NCBI GenBank assembly: GCA_950295325.1
Contig: OX485808.1
Location: forward strand, 3,846,501 to 3,910,500
Source: Polytrichum commune
Lineage: Eukaryota > Streptophyta > Polytrichopsida > Polytrichales > Polytrichaceae
Direction: 5' to 3'
DNA: 64,000 bases
Positions 1-12,950 of this stretch are shown piece by piece; position 1 is the first letter of the stretch, and the number at the start of each line of letters is the position of its first letter. The notes under the pieces are model-generated. The model worked only from the letters and a program-made list of their open reading frames with translations. It ran no database searches and was not told the origin of the DNA. The position numbers and the translations under genes were made by a program.

Positions 1-354
1 TTGAGGTATAGGAAGCATATGAGAACTCAGAATGAGATGAGTTGGTTGAACTCGCAAAAGACTAAAACCAAAATATGTGAGCTTTTATCAGTATATTGAT
101 GAAGCCAATAAAATTAGAAAACAATGATCTACTAATGAAAAGTCATACTACCTCCTAAAAGTTGTAGACGTCATCTAATGTGCAACCTCTTGCATTGTGG
201 CAAGAAAGGATTAGTTGCAATGATTTGCTTGAGGTGGTAACCAACATAAGAATGACAATTCAATAGCTTTGTGAGTCGCAACTCCACATGCTTCTTTGGA
301 GATTTCTTGGGTTTCAAAAATGTGGACATGTTGGATGTCCACATGATGGACACG

Positions 355-840
355 TCAAGGTCCAATGCATTCTCCATCTCCAATCCAACACCATGACCTA
401 CCATCTGAGTTAAACCTATTTATCTTTGTTTCATCAATGAAAATCATGCATTTCCAACCATTCATGGTCCAATTCTCATACCTTTGAGCAAACCTCAAGT
501 GTGCGAGAACATGTTTACGACTTAGAAACGGCTTCCTTTGTAGCACTTGTGCACCCAATCCAACCTCTCTTAAATCATGCCTCACAATGATGTCAAACAA
601 CAATTTACTTATTTTAGATCAAAGTTGTTTTGATGTCACAAATGCAGTTCCAAGTCGACCTTCAATAACAAGAGTGGCACAACGCCTCTTCTCTCGGTCT
701 GCAAAAAGCTTTGGACACCCTCCTCTTTGTCTTTCAATCTCGCCCCATGCATCCTTCCTCAAATACGCTACAAAAGATTGGCTCATGCCCACTAAAGTGG
801 CAACTTTGTGAGTAGAAACATTGATTCTAGGTTGCACCAA
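355..840 (-). pseudogene. Tc1-like transposase, decayed
   Basis: One minus-strand frame runs from about 840 to 355 with a single TGA near 620. The first part reads as a helix-turn-helix region (THKVATLVGMSQSFVAYL) followed by ERQRGG and a DREKRR patch. The second part has SRKHVLAHLRFAQRYENW and then IFIDETKINRFNSDGRSW. This order matches Tc1-type transposases: a paired-like DNA-binding domain, then the first catalytic aspartate in a 'DET(K)' motif before a W-rich segment. The second aspartate and the final glutamate cannot be found; the frame ends at 355 and the sequence below it is not recognisable. The protein would cut and paste a Tc1/mariner transposon, but this copy is dead. No inverted termini were found. 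Plant Tc1/mariner elements are usually the DD39D type, so a Tc1-style copy is unusual here. Family call is confident; subfamily is not. Confidence 0.75.
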
Positions 841-1956
841 AGTTTGATGCTTCTATTCTTGAGACAGCAGAGGGATATGGCTACAAATGATTCTACAAAT
901 TGCACCTCACGTACTATGGAACCAAGGCTACACAATGCACAAGAAATCTCACGATGTATAGAACTATGCAATACACACAAAGATGTCGATGTTGGAAGAG
1001 TGGCGGCAAAATAAAAGCGAGTTATGTAACCCTAAGCACTTCACCATTTCCTATTTTAGAAACCCCAAATCCTTTTTACTTGTTGGTTTCACATTTATGC
1101 AATTGATTACTTGGACTCTTGCTTTGATCACTTGATCCCTTTATTTTTTGATTTGAATCGGCTGACAATGGGACCCGAAGTTGAGTTTGTGTAAAACATA
1201 CTCAGTTTTTTTGTACCTGTAAAATGAGCCACAATTTCTAAGAATGATTGTGAAACCATTCGAATTTTCTTCAATCTACTAGACCTACACGTGCCTTCAT
1301 TGATAGAGCCTTTTGACATTAACTGTGTTACCTATAACTTAGGCATATTTAAAATCAACGCATAACCTAATACCAACACTATGTATCATTCTCACACATT
1401 TTAGCCCTCAAATATGATTTTGGTACACAATGTTGGGTTTTATTTATGTGTTGGTTTTGGGTACAACTAAACACACCTTAGCCTGCTTTCTGAGCACATC
1501 GATGTGTCATGCTGCAAGCATAGTTCAGAAATTGGGCATCAATGGGTACAATAGAGCAACAATCTTCCAATCCCATTCCAATTTAACCCAAAGTAGTCAT
1601 GCTTGTCAATGCCAGTGATTTTGCAATGCTGATTTGTTTCCCTTCCGTTGCTCCTTATATTTTAAGTATAATGCTAGAATTGGTACCTCGCATTTGGCCT
1701 CCTGCCTAAAACATGGAAATAGAATCATGCACTCTTTAAGAAGAAGACTGCTTGGGAAGTTGGGATCACCTTCTTCCATGTTGAACTGACATGATAATCC
1801 TACCCAAATAGCATATTTTCCAGTACACTTCCGTCGGGAAAAGTCTTCGTTTATATACACGGTGTATGTTATTGTCCATCTCTTCAAAACATACAAAATT
1901 AATAGAAAATCTCTGTGTGTTCTGAAACTATATACAGATTCTCTTGAAGTAACTTA
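841..1956. other. No recognisable gene
   Basis: AT-rich sequence with only short chance ORFs in all frames. Upstream of the Tc1-like frame the minus strand quickly fills with stops. Nothing else is recognised. Confidence 0.5.
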
Positions 1957-2456
1957 GGGTCACTTCACACACGAGCCAAGAGCCATGACCATGAAATTGT
2001 GAGAGCCCAAACAAAGTGTCCAAAGGTCGTCCCAAGACACTTCCAAAATCATGTAAGTGTGGTCATGGACCTGAAAGTGTAGTGTGAAGTCATATGTGAC
2101 CATGCCCTCAACCAAATGCTTTTTCAATGAATTTTCATTCATGCGGATCCTCACACATGATAAAATAGAATAAATCAACAGTTGTGAGCATTCAGAGTGC
2201 CATGGTCTCCCTGGTTTTGTGTTAGACCTACCTCCAAGAGGTGGGTTTTGAAAATAGTCCAAGTGACCATGAAACATGATCCATTCGATGCCATGTAGGA
2301 ATCCACGTAGACTCTATGTCCATCTTGCATTCACATACTCCATTGGTCCCTCAAGCATAGTGTGAAGTGAACTTGGACTGGCTCCATCTTTTCCACCAAT
2401 GAGAGTGCTTGAAGTGTAGTGTTCATGGGCTCTCAGTCTCGTATGTGAAGTGGTCC
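1957..2456. mobile_element. PIF/Harbinger-type non-autonomous element, copy 1
   Basis: The left end GGGTCACTTCACACACGAG is matched by the reverse complement of the right end, GGACCACTTCACATACGAG. Both ends are flanked by TTA (1954-1956 and 2457-2459), the target duplication expected of PIF/Harbinger elements. The interior is non-coding; open frames across it are chance. A diverged second copy lies at about 16062-16525. Confidence 0.65.
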
Positions 2457-2680
2457 TTACCTTGCCGTGCAAAATGTAAGGTTGAGACATCTATAACCCA
2501 TAAATTAAGAGACTTTGCATATGGTAAGGAGGAGTAATAGCGGGGGATTAGTTTTCTTGCAAAGAGAACAAATTCTAAGGAAAATGAAAAAATTTAAGTC
2601 ATTTCATGAACATGGGAATTTCTACAAATTTTGAAGCGGTAAGGATTATTGGAACACACAATCAATCTATAGGTTAACTC

Positions 2681-3020
2681 TCGGGGGGGCAGTGTCTTAA
2701 AAAGTTAAGGATATAGGTGCGAACAACCACTATTTTATAGGGGGGTATTACTTTCAATTCTCTTCTTTTTTTCACATGCTATCATTATGTAAATTTCTAC
2801 TTTGGGTTAATAGAAAAATGGCTTGCATTACTTATAATTCCAAATTACCTATTATTCCATACCCTATAGTACTTTAAAGATGTCCAGTGCCATTTTTGAT
2901 ACCCTATATTACTCTTAAGTCCATTTATAATTTTTTGCCCCCATGTTTTTAAAATACCCTATCATTTGTTCGCACGTATATTGCTACTCCAACCAATGAC
3001 TACCCCCCCCCCCCCTGAGG
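2681..3020. mobile_element. hAT-type MITE family A, copy 1
   Basis: A 340-bp element flanked by the 8-bp direct repeat GTTAACTC (2673-2680 and 3021-3028). The interior is nearly identical to 39875-40211. The ends are G/C homopolymer-rich, and the right end holds a run of 13 C that has drifted relative to the other copy. Subterminal inverted motifs (GTGCGAACAA near both ends) and an 8-bp duplication point to the hAT superfamily. No coding capacity. Confidence 0.8.
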
Positions 3021-3457
3021 GTTAACTCATATGCACTCATCTAAATGCTAATTCTTGGCTACAATAATTGTCAAAACTCTTATAAGAGTAACCAATCACA
3101 AATCCCCACCATATAAACCTTAACTTTATTTGCCTAAAAAACATAACCCAACAACAAATCTCATCCATGTTGACATTATAGGAACCCAAGAGAGCAGTTA
3201 AATGAACATGGTCAATTATGGATGCTTTGACCATAAGTCTTTAAATGTATTGTGGGGCAATTTTTTTAGTAAATTTAAGGAAGATAGAAAAATGAGTGTA
3301 AAAGGAGCTCAATTAGAGCTAGACATTTAATTAACATGTGAGAAGGAAGACCATAGTCAAGGAGATTGGAACCAAGGAATTGAAGGGACTATGGTTTGAT
3401 TGGAAAAGGTGTAGCCCTAGAAATTAGCACATGCACAATTGTCAACAAGGCTGCTAT

Positions 3458-3459
<2 letters not shown>

Positions 3460-3518
<59 letters not shown>
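3460..3518. repeat. (TG)n(GA)n compound microsatellite
   Basis: About 17 TG units run directly into about 13 GA units. Plain dinucleotide repeat. Confidence 0.95.
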
Positions 3519-4548
3519 TTCATTTCAAAATTTTGAGTTTTGTTTACAATAGTCTTGGAGAGTTGATTACATTAATATAGGATTAGGGATTGATCCTTTG
3601 CAAGAAGACTTACCCCAAATTGTGAAGGTTTGTACCCTTTTATAAGTATCGGAAGGGTAGAGATTCTTCAGTCCATAATCCGTCCAATCATCAAACCTTG
3701 GTTGTGACTTTAAACATTGAATTTATTTTGATACATAAGGGAATGAAGTGTTATGTTGATAGTCTATGGGAGTTGATTTTTGTTATCTACTCCTGACCCT
3801 TTGCTAATTTTGTGTTGGAAATAAATTTTGAATTAGGATCAATGATTGATTTCTATTGAATTGAATTTATTCTAGCTTGTGATTGATGGTAATATCATGT
3901 AGAACCAAGGGCTTTATACTAGTTGAAAATTTAAATTGAGATAAGTTGGAGTGGAACCATCCTTCATCCGTGTATGTGTATCCAAAATTGTATGGGAATT
4001 GCAAGGGAAATTTGTTCATGGCTAAGCATGAGAGTGTGTGAACTAATTGTTACTAAGTAATTTGGATTGTATGTGAGATTTCTTTAATTAATCCGGTTGA
4101 TCAATTCTTGAGCTTTTCTTTGTAAATCTCAAGTACCCTTTTGGAATTGTGACTTCCTATAGGTACAAAATGACAAGGAATAATAAATTCCCAAATTTTC
4201 CTTTGCTTTATTTCTCAAAGTCTCAATTTTGCCTCAAATTTGAAATTGTTTTCCATTTTAAAGGAGATTTGGTTTGACACTTCATGTAGAATGATTTGGG
4301 GTCGAATGAAGTGCATTAAGATCCTTAAGTTCCCCCTTTATATAGTCTATAAATTTTTAAATGACCTAATTACTCATTGATTCTCATATTTCTCTAATTA
4401 TAGGACGGTATGTTTCAACATATTAATGTTAGCATCAGTGTATCTATTAAATCTAACTATTTTCTAATATTTATATTCCATGGAAATGTGTTGGTTTAAG
4501 TAGTTTCTACTAACTACTTTTAAAACATATGGGTCTTTAATTCTCTCA
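3519..4548. other. No recognisable gene
   Basis: AT-rich, non-coding, no repeat pair found elsewhere in the window. Confidence 0.45.
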
Positions 4549-4680
4549 AGCCCCGGGCCTTGGCGGCTCCTTAAGACCGGGGGGACTTCACTTGAGTTTA
4601 AAGCCGAGAGGGTCTTGGCAACTTTATAAGACTTGGGGTCTTCATGGGGTAATAGCCGGGGCCTTGGCAAGCTCTTGAGC
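4549..4680. repeat. Imperfect 52-bp tandem repeat
   Basis: Three starts of a similar unit (AGCC-rich, then CTTGGCA) fall at about 4549, 4602 and 4654, a period of 52-53 bp. It is GC-rich against an AT-rich background. A minus-strand open frame crosses it but resembles no known family. Confidence 0.5.
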
Positions 4681-7600
4681 GTTCCCGACCTCCTTTAAAC
4701 ATTCCCTTCACGTTCCCTTGCCCTTACAAAGTTTCCGAAGTTCCCGAATGTTCCCCTCAAGGAAACTTCGTCTTCCCCTAGGCTCCTCCTTCCTCTTGGT
4801 GCTTGTAATGTTCTTTAGCAACTCCTCAATCCTCCTTGCAATCCTCTCCATGCTAGGTGACACTTCCATGGTGTTGTGGCCACAAACTTTGAGATTGAAT
4901 GTCCTTCCATTGAAGGGATGAATCAAGTGGGAAGAATAATGCAGGATTTTGGAATGACGAAGTGAAGATTTGAACCCCATTACCATTCACGACTCATGAG
5001 TATGACTTGTCAATTATTTTTGTAAAGACGATGGTCTCCAAATGACTAAGAAGAGCAAAGAGAAATTGATCGAAGGAAGAGAAAATTGTCGTTGTAGTAT
5101 CTAGAGATTCCAATTGAGTCTATGCATGAAACCTCATGAGTATAATGTTGAAGTTGAACATGCCATAGTCTTAGCCCAAAGAATAAGCACGGTCGGGATG
5201 CCGCAACCCTTGAAATGACTAGAAGATGAAGGGTTAAGACTAAAACGACCATTGGCTACCAAGTTGAAATGGTAACTAGACAAAATAAAAACTTACATGG
5301 AAAGACCAATACTGCTACTTTGAATGAATCGATTGCCTAAGATTTGAACTTTAATATATGATGATTAGATGTTTCTAAATTAATTTTCCGCATTAATGAG
5401 ACTTATTCCATGTTGCTTTTAAATCTAGGGAAATGAAGGTCACATTCATTGAAGTTGAATTATCAAATTTGGAAGGAGAGATCATAATTTGCACTTGAGA
5501 ACCAAGAAGGATAGTCCAAAGAAGAAGTCTATGGTCTTTTAATCTTGATGGTGTGCGGGATTATAGCCTCATAATTGTTGTACAATTATAATTATAGCCT
5601 TATAACAAAAGACCATAGCCTTGTAATTGTTGTACATTAAAGAATAATGTCCCCTTTGGATGAGAACTATATTGCCATTTCAAATTACATTAAAATGGAT
5701 AAATTAATATGAGACAATTGACTATACCAAAGTGCCCTTGGCTTTGGTAAAAAGACTAAAATGTGATACTTTATGCAAGACTATTGTCGAGGGGTGTGCC
5801 TATGATTGAGCACTATACAAGGTCCAATTAAAATGAACCCACTACCAAACTATTGACTGGGTAAATAAAGTGAGGTGTATGACAATCACAAATGCATGTA
5901 CTAAAATTGAGAGATTTCCCACATTTTTGTTTGTATACATGAATGAATTGTTAGCCTAAATCCTAAACCATCCAAATAAATATATATTAATCCTTATTAA
6001 ACACCTAGAAGATATAAGAATCACCTTTTAAGTCTTCTGAAGTGTCTCCCTGGTATTTTTATTATCCCAAAATCTAAGCTAAATGTATGTAGGCCCATTG
6101 GCCACAATACATGACTCGAATTAAACAATGTAAAGGGTGCTATAATCAACGAGCCACCCAAAATCAACACCTATGCATAGCTCCTGATAACGTACCTTGA
6201 ACACACCTTAAACCATTTGAATGTCTCTGAAGCAAAGCAGGAGTGAATTTCGGTGACAAGCAGGGTTGTTCTGAGAGAATGTGGGATTGGTTTTAGGCAA
6301 AAGTGGGATTGAAATTGGGCAAGTGTTAGAACATAGCTAGGAATGGGTTACTTATAAATATTTATTGAGATCCCGCATGCAAAACTTGCTATAAGGGCTC
6401 AAATTCTTTCTCGGGTAGAGTTTTGGTTTCAATGTGGGGACAGTTTTGGGAAAGTGTCAAAATGGTGTTGAGAGTTTTTTGCATTGGAAAAAAGTGGGGG
6501 TCTAAAGGAGGGATTTAGGAAGCTATATAGGCAATTTAATGATATTTGAAGGAAGATTGTATGTAGATGGATGAAAGTACTGAACTATGGATAGAGTTAG
6601 GCAATTAGAACTAGGCAATTAGAACTATAATCATGGGCTTATGGTTGCACTGGATGAAGTTTGAAGCTAAGAACATAGTTGGTTAAATTGAAAGTTGTAA
6701 GGAGGTTTGTCTGTGAATATGAGAGATTTGAAATTGATAGACAATGATGGAAGTGGTGAAACCTTAAGTTTGCTTTTCTAAGAGATGAGTGACAATGAAT
6801 CAAGATTCAAAGATGTTATGTGTGAGAGTGGAAGTGTAGTGAAAGTTAAAAAGAGTGATGTTCTCTATACGAGAGAAGGACAGTTAGAATTGAATTAATA
6901 TGAGAGTAGGTGGAACTATCAGCAAAGTGCCAAATGAATATTTGAATCTTAAGAACATATGTAAACCATTGGCCGTAGACGATGTTTGCATGAAGCAAAG
7001 AACTATAGTTGGACAACATTGAGAAAATGTGCTTTAAGTGACTGAGATGAAGATGAAGCATAAAAAAATTGAATAATGGAGGAAAAAAGAAACTATTGGG
7101 GATTGAGTGATTACTCATGGATGAAGAACATAGCTAAACTATAGACAATGCTTTGAGAGGAAGGTCCCCGAGTGACTGACAAAGTTGAGTGTTAATCCAA
7201 TTTGAAAGATGACAGAGAAAAAAACTATTGTTGACTGAGAATAGAAGAGTTACCTTGTGATAGGGAGGGAGCTAGGGTTACTTGGGAGAAGAAGCACTTA
7301 AGTAAACATAAGTCGTGTGAAAGGCAATGGATAAGTTAGGGAGATAGATGATCAAGGGTTAGTCCGAGAGAGAAGCTATTTGACAATTGTTAAAGCTTGT
7401 GAAAGGTGAAGGATAAGATGAAATATGTTACCGAGTTTGTGAATAAAGTTGAAAAAATGACTACAATATTGTTCATGACTTTGTAGAAGTTGAGTTAGAT
7501 GAACTCTCTTACCGACTAAATATGATGAGAATGAAATTATGATTTGTGAGTAATTGTGGGGATGATAGACTACGTGAGAGGAGCATTTTCCACAATAACG

Positions 7601-9690
7601 CTATGGTTTGTAGTAATGACATGCTAAACTTTGGATCATTAAGAATATATAGGCATGAGTCGTCCTAGGGTTAAGTAGGAATCCTAGATTGATACCTATT
7701 GTGTGAACTATTGTTACTAGATACACTTTTGAATAACCAAGAAAACATGGGTAAATAGGCAAGGATAAGGGTTAGTAGCAAAAAAAGATTATATAAGGAT
7801 AAAAGAGAAGATGCTAGGAAAGAAGAACCATTGTTGAAAGTGTGGTTAGGACTAGAAGTAGGGAGTTGAGATATGAGTCTATGGAAAGTATTAAAGTGTG
7901 CAATGATTAGTATTAAGGGAGACCGGTTGATGTGAAGGTTTTGGAACTGGTTACCATTTGGAATAAAGGAGTGAAGATGTTTGTTGGTATTTTGTAAGAT
8001 AGGTGCGTATCTCTAAGTTCAAGATTGTTGGGTAGTTATTGTTGTTCTTGTTAAGTACGTATGGTTAGCAATATTAGGGACCTTGAGGTTTGGTTCAAGA
8101 GGATTATTGTTAACACCTTATTATGTCAGGGGATCTAAGAAGTTCAAGAGAACAACAAAGGTGGTAGAAAACAATATTAGATCAAGAGGTTTAATAGTAT
8201 ACGGGAGAACCAAGAACTAGAAGAAAATGTCTGAGTCAGTAAGAGAGTTTGACTTCCTAAGTGAAGAGTGTAGTATGGGGAACCACAGTCCGGTAATAGG
8301 AAAAATAGTCAAAACAATGAAGATTTGGGATAAGAGGAAGAATGATGCCAGGAAGGTAGAAGATATCGAGGATCCATGATGCCGCCCATATTAAAGATTG
8401 TACATTACCGCATTGGTAATGTAAAGTAGGGTTCAATATGGTAATGGGAGGACTACTGGTAATAAGAAATAAAGCAGTTACTTAGGATATTGCCAAGTTT
8501 TATGAGTACTTGGCTCAACAAGATACTTAAGGGTAGGAGGTCATACAACCAGTTATGATAGATGACATCAGCTACCGAATAAATGGGTAACCAAGCGAGA
8601 ATGACGTGGCCGATAATACTAGTACATAAGAAGGGACCCAATAGTACCGGTAGTTAGAACATGCCATGTAGCAAGTCTTCACAGGGAGCCAAGAAAATAA
8701 TCCCTTAGCAATAGATACCCGGTAGTTACAGTAGCGGTAGATACATCAATAACGTATCTAGTGGAACGAATATTCCCGATGCAAGTACTTCCAACTACAC
8801 CTTGTATGATGGTTGGGCAAGTAAGAGTAGTTATGGTTGTGATCATCATCAATAAACCTTTTCCCTTCTTACCCATTAGAATTAGAACTAAAGAAGTAAA
8901 CTACAACCATCAACCACGGAAACGGTAGTTGTATGTAAACGCACCTTGAGAGTGATCAAACTTTCAAGTCACTCTAGTCATTTGGTAAGTGACACCAACA
9001 GCATGGATATGGGACAATGCACTCTAGTAAGTGCAAAACTTTTCACTGATTAGACAAAAAGGTGGGTCATGGTTCATGACTCCTTATAACATGGCATTAA
9101 ACACCACCCTGCATAATTATGAAGTCACAACCATGGTCCAAAATAACATATGGTTGTGTTGATTTTACAACCATGTTGTTTGGGCCCATGTTTTCAATTA
9201 AAATTGCATCCTCTACGTTCTTGGTTATCTGCTTAGATGATGTTAAAATCAACACACCACCCTCACCCAACATCCTCAAATCATGCACAATAATTATATA
9301 AACAAATTATCAGAATATCCACCACCCTAACATCATGTTTCCTTATTGGTTTCGGTGCGTTGCCGATTCGTCCCAATTAAGCTCGTTGAAATGATTCAAA
9401 GTCTATACCCCCAATTCAGAAGTTGATTTTCATAAAATAGCATTAACCAGGCTCTACAAACACATTCAAATTACTTTTGAATGCGTCTTTTAATGGAAAC
9501 AATGATTTCATGGCCAAGGGATGAAAATTCAGCATTTCCAGGGATTTCGCCCTTCCTCAGTTCACCCTCCTCACTCAGTAGGCATCACTAAGCTTTTCCC
9601 CAGTTTGAGCGTGCCCAGAGCTCCATACATGAATGAGAAATTAAGTACCCTATCAGTGCAGCTTTTCGAAGTCGTGAAGTCAACGGCTTT
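4681..9690. other. Long gene-free stretch
   Basis: Only short frames occur on either strand, none with a recognisable domain. A minus-strand frame at 4708-4986 is rich in charged residues (an RRIEELLKN helix-like segment) and could be a relic of a retroelement protein, but I cannot assign it. The stretch 7100-8900 is purine-rich on the plus strand and may be an old retrotransposon; no domain could be confirmed. Confidence 0.4.
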
Positions 9691-11100
9691 CATGTAATCT
9701 CTGTGAGCCCAAATCCAAATTGCAGGGATTCACGGCAACTTGGAGAATATTGCCAATCACAAAGGGAAGTGATCTGGCATCACTCGCTCGCTGCATGCAT
9801 GTGTTATGTGTATCCTGAACCTGCTTGCTTCAAATGCATGCCAAAACACAACAAAAAGTCCGAACAAAAAACAAAAAGCAACACCGACCAGGCTATTTTA
9901 CAACACGTCGATCTTCTAAAAGAGTCTTCATCAGTACAACTTGACGAAGTCCTAAATAATTCCTGCAGTAAGTTAAGTTAGATGGCCAGTGTGACCTGGA
10001 TGCATATAGGTTTTTCCCATGCAGGGATGTCACATGGTGATGGAAATTGTAAACAACTCGTGGTTGAAGGGTCACCATTGCTATTCTACTTTCTCATGAA
10101 ATGATAAGCGCCGGGATCGGAATAATAATTCTCAATCCACTAGACTTGACCATGGGAAAAGGTCTGTAGCGGCGGATGTTAATTAAACACGCCCCACGAA
10201 CTTTTCGGGAGAGGTAGATTTGGGCAGGGGCAGCCCCTAGAAAGAAATCCAAATTTTTTGGACCCGACCGAAAACTTCTGCCTGCCCGACTTTGAAAAAG
10301 AAATCATTGCCCTTGCATTCTTGGAGGCCAGTTATCTGCAAATCCCATGTTGAGCGCACTTCACCTTCAAGGTCCAAAATCATATATATATATGTTCACT
10401 TCCATTGAATAAATAAGGAATTGATTGGGATTTTCCTTCTCTAAGTGAAACAGTCAATAAAGCATGTGATTAACTTCTCTTTCTTTTTTTTGAGACAGAA
10501 GGCCGACAGGCCAACGCCAAAGCACAGGAGGCAGTTGACCACCTGGCAAGTTTTTCGTCAAGTAGAGAGGAGATTTCATGTAATTAACTTGGAAGTCCAA
10601 AAATATTACAATACCCTCATTAGCATTGAGGTTCTAATTTTTGTGACTTATCAAATGTTGAAAGGGTCTATGTCATTCTAAAATGGAACTAAAATTATTG
10701 TTTTATTTTTAGTATGTTAAATATTATAGTTTAGTTAATACCTTCTACTTTCACAAAGTATTCAATGGCATTTAAACTAACTAAGTGTGATTGAATGTAA
10801 TTAAGCCCAATTGAATCAGAAAGTATGCTTACCAAATTAATCAAGCCTAATTAATGATGAAATATACTTACTGGTATTAATTCCAGTAAACCATGATTAA
10901 TTCCAATAAGTACATTTTATAATACAATCACCCTACAACTTAGTGAACCCAATGGCTGAAATAAAAGCCTTGTGAAGAACACAAAACTTTAAAGCGATGT
11001 GTTACAACGTATAATATACAACTGTAGTGGTGAGAAGCCTTCATTAGAGGTGGGACTATCAAGTCCCATACTAGCCAATATATCATTATAGATATTTCCT
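9691..11100. other. No recognisable gene
   Basis: Short frames only (for example 9703-9981 plus and 9893-10078 minus). It contains one copy of a dispersed 'GAGACAGAAGGCC' repeat at about 10480-10560, described separately. Confidence 0.4.
10480..10560 (+). repeat. Dispersed 'GAGACAGAAGGCC' repeat end, copy 1
   Basis: A T-rich tract is followed by TGAGACAGAAGGCC and then a GCCAACGCCAAAGCA-like segment. Similar units follow T-rich tracts near 11120 and 14185, and an inverted one lies near 34650-34690. A T-rich tract beside a conserved end is what the reverse strand of a LINE or SINE 3' end looks like, but no body is recognised. Confidence 0.45.
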
Positions 11101-11103
11101 TTC

Positions 11104-11225
11104 TCTTTTTTTACTTTTGTTTATTGAGACAGAAGGCCAAAATGACCAACTCCAAATGCCTTATAGGTAAATCCATAATTTCCCTTATTTGAAGCAAGCT
11201 GGGCCAACGAGGCACAAATAGAAAT
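11104..11225 (+). repeat. Dispersed 'GAGACAGAAGGCC' repeat end, copy 2
   Basis: T-rich tract, then TGAGACAGAAGGCCAAAATG and an AACTCCAAATGC segment. Same family as the copies near 10490 and 14185. Confidence 0.45.
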
Positions 11226-11490
11226 GAGGGAAGAACTGGACCCTAATATCGGCCCCAAGTTGTTGCTTGCATATGCAATCTAGTTACACATATAGTGTAC
11301 AATGTTGTTTTAATGAACGAAACAATTTTTGGAAGCTAATACTCTTATAAACTATTGGTATCTTATGTGGAGTGTACTAAAAAAACACCATACATGTCAA
11401 GTTACATACTACTGACTGTATACCGTATTCACAGGGTACAAGAAATACCAGGAAGGAATACTATGCTGAATAAGTACAGGCTCTTAAAGC

Positions 11491-11818
11491 ACTACACAAA
11501 ATATGATATTTAGTGTTTGATACACTAAATACGAACGCATACACTAAATATCAATAACCCTATAAAAGTAAGTAACATTAGATGGAAACTTAAACACAAA
11601 AGATCAACTATGGTAATATGTGGAAGTTACATGTTTGAATTTAGTGTTAGTAAGGATATGAAAAAAAAGGATGTAATAAGGGAGGTGGCAGTAGGGAAGG
11701 TAGCGGCATAGTTATGTCGAACACTAATTGTTAAAGAATTGAAAATTAGTGTTGAGCATGGTAGGGTGGTAATAACACTAAATATAATCAAACACTAAAT
11801 ATCATATAGTGTGTAGTA
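11491..11818. mobile_element. MITE family C, copy 1 (complete)
   Basis: Terminal inverted repeats of about 28 bp: left ACTACACAAAATATGATATT; right end, reversed, ACTACACACTATATGATATT; both continue TAGTGTTTGA. The interior is shared with 17896-18213 and 63553-63815. The non-coding 328-bp length fits a MITE. No clear target duplication, so the superfamily is open. Confidence 0.75.
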
Positions 11819-12493
11819 TTCCTACCACAAACTGTGAGAAATATTCTCATGAAAAAATCTTTGCAGCAAGGTGAAAAGTAAAAATGAGCAACATGGTGAA
11901 AGAAGGAGTAGCATTGAGATGAGTGGTTATGGATTAACCTATAGATCGACTATGTGTAACCCTAAAATGTATGCTTAGAAAATTGTAGCAATTCATATTC
12001 ATAAAATTATCTTAAATTCTCCTTAGAATTTGATTCTCATTGCAAGAAAAATAATTTCCCGCCATTACTCCTCCAAAACCTATGCAAACTCTTTTATTTT
12101 ATAGGTTATATATTCCTCGACCTTATTTGGTTGGAATATCCAAATGTAACAAAGCTAGCCACAACGATCTTCCCAAATTAAGGTTAAGCTGAGAATTAGA
12201 GTAGACATACCCATTTCCAATACCCCCCCCCCCCCAATTTTAATACATAGAGTCCCCTAAAGTTGTGTAGTTCCACACATGTCGTTGTCACATCTAGAGT
12301 AGACATACTTATTTTCATTAACTTAAGCAATTTTGCATAAATGTAGTACATGTGTGATATTGGGTTGAATTTTCACATGTCTAGAATTTGATATCACATT
12401 GTTCAACAGAAAATCATAATTTATTTCCAAGTTTTGAAATTACTGTAGATTTTCAAAGGCAAGAATTTGTCCCTACCCATATTCACATGGCTA

Positions 12494-12576
12494 GGGCGAA
12501 CCAACCCGTACACTAGTTCCTTGGAGGCAAGGGTTTAGGCATCCAACAAGGAACGAGTGTATGAGTTGGTTCGCTC
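12494..12576. mobile_element. Short foldback element family D, copy 1
   Basis: An 83-bp hairpin: the left arm GGGCGAACCAACCCGTACAC is matched by the inverted right arm ending GAGTTGGTTCGCTC. A second copy in the opposite orientation lies at 21362-21444. Confidence 0.6.
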
Positions 12577-12800
12577 AAATCATATTCGCATCATAGGTTG
12601 ACCCATTTTTGATAACTAGGAGATGAAAACTTGAGTACGACTAGTGCCCTTTTCAAGGAACTCAAGTCTGTGTCCTTTTAACTTACTTTTTCATCATGCT
12701 AGAGTAGATAGACTTATTTTTTATCCTCATTTCATATCATGACAAGGTTTTGACATCCCATTTGTAAAAATATAGGCCAAGTCCAAGGTGGCAACATCTC

Positions 12801-12950
12801 CATAACAATACTAAGCAATGTGTGTTCGTTATGTGGACCCTAAGAATATGACCATGAGATGCTTGGATCTCAATCTAAGTCTAACTCTTCTTGTGCTAGG
12901 TTTGTGCTGAAGGCCCACATAATGAATGCACATTGCTTAATAATGTTATG
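12801..12950. mobile_element. Foldback element with 40-bp arms
   Basis: Positions 12801-12840 and the reverse complement of 12911-12950 match over 40 bp with about seven differences (both contain TAAGCAATGTG). The loop is 70 bp. A single-copy MITE is the likely origin; no target duplication is evident. Confidence 0.6.

Noticed and set aside
1960-2277. 105-codon minus-strand ORF
   Set aside because: It lies inside a TIR element whose second copy does not preserve the frame.
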